Translations under genes and position numbers: made by a program | DNA from: Anthopleura xanthogrammica | Taxonomy: Eukaryota; Cnidaria; Anthozoa; Actiniaria; Actiniidae | NCBI GenBank assembly: GCA_964019055.1 | Contig: OZ025215.1 | Location: forward strand, 12,974,520 to 13,038,519 | DNA length: 64,000 bases | Direction: 5' to 3' | The notes under the pieces: generated by a model | Databases searched by the model: none | The model's input: only the letters and a program-made list of their open reading frames with translations | What the model was told of the DNA's origin: nothing | Shown: piece after piece, positions 62,232-64,000 of the stretch | Position numbering within the stretch: position 1 is the first letter of the stretch | Layout: every line of letters begins with the position of its first letter

Positions 62232-63780
62232 ATGACTCCAACCAAGGCAAGCTTTTTCACAAGAGTTAGTACAGCAGTTACTTATGGGATTTGCTCTTTT
62301 CTCATCGTAGTAGTCAACAAAAATGTCCTTACAACTTACAAGTGAGTCCCTCTCTTGTTTACTTTTTGATTTAAGCTTATAGTTTTCTTCGTTCAGTTCA
62401 TCTAATGTTCACTAAAAATACACATTACTTACCTATTTCCTTTTTATAACTACCTAGAGCTTATTTCCTAGACATTTTATGAAATTGTTCATTCAAAAAT
62501 GTTCCTTTAAACTTCAAAATTTAATGAACTCCAAATGAAATAGAAAATATTTAAGCTTAACTTGAATTAGTTTTCATTTATAACCCTTTCCTTTGGTACC
62601 CGTAATCTTAGATCCATTGACTGATATTTTGGATATTTTCTTTAAGATTTCCATCATTCCAGTTTCTTGGAATTGGTCAAGTAAGTGAACAGTCTTAAAC
62701 AGAATTTATTAGATTTTATTCACATAAGCTTAATAAAATATGATTTACAGCACATAACATTGTTGCTAAGCTTATAAAATAATTAACACTGTTTTCATTT
62801 TCCACAGATGTTGGCCACAGTTATAGTCCTTTATATTGCTAGATTCTTTGGTTATATAAATTTTCACAAGTATAATAATGGAACATTTTTGAAGGTTTGT
62901 ATTTGAATGATACCTCATTACAAATGCAGTCATTACAAATTCTCTCCCTTATCTCTCTATATATACTGCATTAGAGGTAAAGAAAGAAGGATTGTAAGGG
63001 GTTCCAGATATTATTTTGGATAGGGTACAATACTCCTTTTTAAAGTTTCATTCATTGACCATAAATACAGGGTGGCACAGGGGTTATGTGTGACTGTGAT
63101 TCGTGAATTTCAGTCTCCCTGTGATGCGTGATCTGGTTATTTTAAAGACTGTGATCCGTGAAAATTCGTATTACACACTAAATCCTTGTATCAAGGTTAG
63201 TCGTTTTTCGTGATTCGTGAATTCATGAAAAATTTGTCCCTGATTCATGATCGATACCCCTGCGTCACCCTGTAAATAGTAGTTCCAAGTAGAAACTAGA
63301 GTTGCAGTGCATAGCAAAAAGTATAATTTGTCATGCACTGCAACAACCTCAACTTAGAACTATCATTCATGGTCACTGTACGAAACTATAAAGAGTAGTG
63401 TTGCACAAGGGTTAGATTAGCTTATACACACAGAGTTTCATGCAAACCAATACATTTTTATTTATTTTAAGAAAATTAAATTCTTGAAGTTTAATTGCTA
63501 AGTTCTAACAAAGGTTTTTCATTTGATCAGGTTTGGCCTCTACCTCTAATTTATGTTTTAAACCTTTTATTTGGCCTTGGAAGCACAAAAAGACTAAAGT
63601 AAGTCATGAGCAAATACATCAATTATCAGCTGTTTCAATATTGTCCTATCTTTCTATGTTGTACAAATCTTGACCTGAATTCAATATTTTTTAAAAATAA
63701 TTTTACAGTTTACCAATGTTCACAGTTCTTAGAAGATTCTCCATCCTTTTTACCATGATTGGAGAGTATATATTATTAAA
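62232..63780 (+). CDS. SLC35D1: SLC35D-family nucleotide-sugar transporter, 5' part (continues past window)
   Basis: Five exons are visible and stay in phase: 62232-62341, 62647-62680, 62808-62894, 63531-63598, 63709-63780, giving 123 residues plus two bases; the next donor is gtaagt. Features are a first membrane helix with SFLIVVVNKNVLTTYK, FPSFQFLGIGQ, a second helix MLATVIVLYIARFFG, WPLPLIYVLNLLFGLGSTK and the family signature LPMFTVLRRFSIL. SLC35D1 and D2 exchange UDP-glucuronate, UDP-GlcNAc or UDP-GalNAc for UMP across ER/Golgi membranes. Which of D1, D2 or the pro-orthologue this is cannot be decided from the N-terminal third, so the symbol is provisional. Confidence 0.88.
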
Positions 63781-64000
63781 GTAAGTAAATGGAATTGTAA
63801 ATCAGTGTAATAACATGTGAAATACAGACCACGGAGAGGTGGGATATATGTGTGTATTAGTCTTCACAATTGTCGTAACAGTGACTTAAGTCCCCCAACC
63901 AGCATATAGGTGGGTATAGCCATGAACGTCACCCATGCAAAATTCCGCTTAACAGTCATAAACATTGAGTCTCTAAAGTTCACTAAATTTACACTTAATA
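63781..64000 (+). other. Intron of SLC35D running off the window
   Basis: Follows the exon 5 donor. No further acceptor with a matching family exon is seen before the edge. Confidence 0.6.

Noticed and set aside
1..64000. tRNA, rRNA or snRNA genes
   Set aside because: No cloverleaf, rRNA core or snRNA motif was recognised by eye; a tRNAscan or Infernal run would be decisive.

Overview
The window is an intron-rich, AT-rich animal nuclear scaffold. All introns are GT-AG, coding exons are short, and protein lengths are close to vertebrate orthologues. It carries many foldback (MITE-like) elements, trinucleotide microsatellites, a LINE 3' fragment and one 200-N gap. Gene structures, very vertebrate-like protein sequences and the repeat style suggest an early-branching or slowly evolving invertebrate. 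An anthozoan cnidarian is my best guess, but this is inference. Nothing points to bacteria, a virus or a plasmid.

Layout, left to right. 126-1888 (+) is the 3' end of an unrecognised acidic, disordered protein. 3078-6867 (+) is a SERBP1/HABP4-type RGG RNA-binding protein. 8281-16578 (+) is an SLC4A11-type transporter with 18 exons. 19282-21012 (-) is RNF11. 22057-34092 (+) is the nucleoporin NUP155 with 36 exons. 35.4-41.4 kb is a tandemly duplicated tract with small hydrophobic ORFs, a (GAGTA)n satellite and a LINE remnant; part of it is copied exactly on both sides of the N gap, which looks like an assembly artefact. 42624-47288 (-) is EIF2B2 with 16 exons. 47482-51463 (+) is DCAF15 with 6 exons. 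53493-55844 (-) is TMEM59 with 6 exons. 56284-57716 is a 13-copy, 111-bp minisatellite. 57858-61641 (-) is a four-exon gene for a protein with a transposase-like core. 62232 to the right edge (+) is the 5' part of an SLC35D nucleotide-sugar transporter.

I built the exon models by reading splice sites and keeping phase. In every complete model the exon lengths sum to a multiple of three, and protein lengths match the families: SERBP1-like 399 aa, SLC4A11 799, RNF11 142, NUP155 1374, EIF2B2 350, DCAF15 582, TMEM59 311 and the transposase-like protein 749.

The genes do not form one pathway. They are mostly housekeeping: mRNA binding, membrane transport, ubiquitin ligation, nuclear pore, translation initiation and Golgi membrane proteins. 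Three head-to-head pairs probably share promoter regions: RNF11/NUP155, EIF2B2/DCAF15 (193 bp between start codons) and the transposase-like gene/SLC35D. The most interesting global signal is gene order. From memory, human SERBP1, SLC35D1, RNF11 and TMEM59 lie on 1p31-32, HABP4 and SLC35D2 are neighbours on 9q22, and DCAF15 and TMEM59L are both on 19p13, so this single 64-kb segment looks like the unduplicated ancestor of a vertebrate paralogon.
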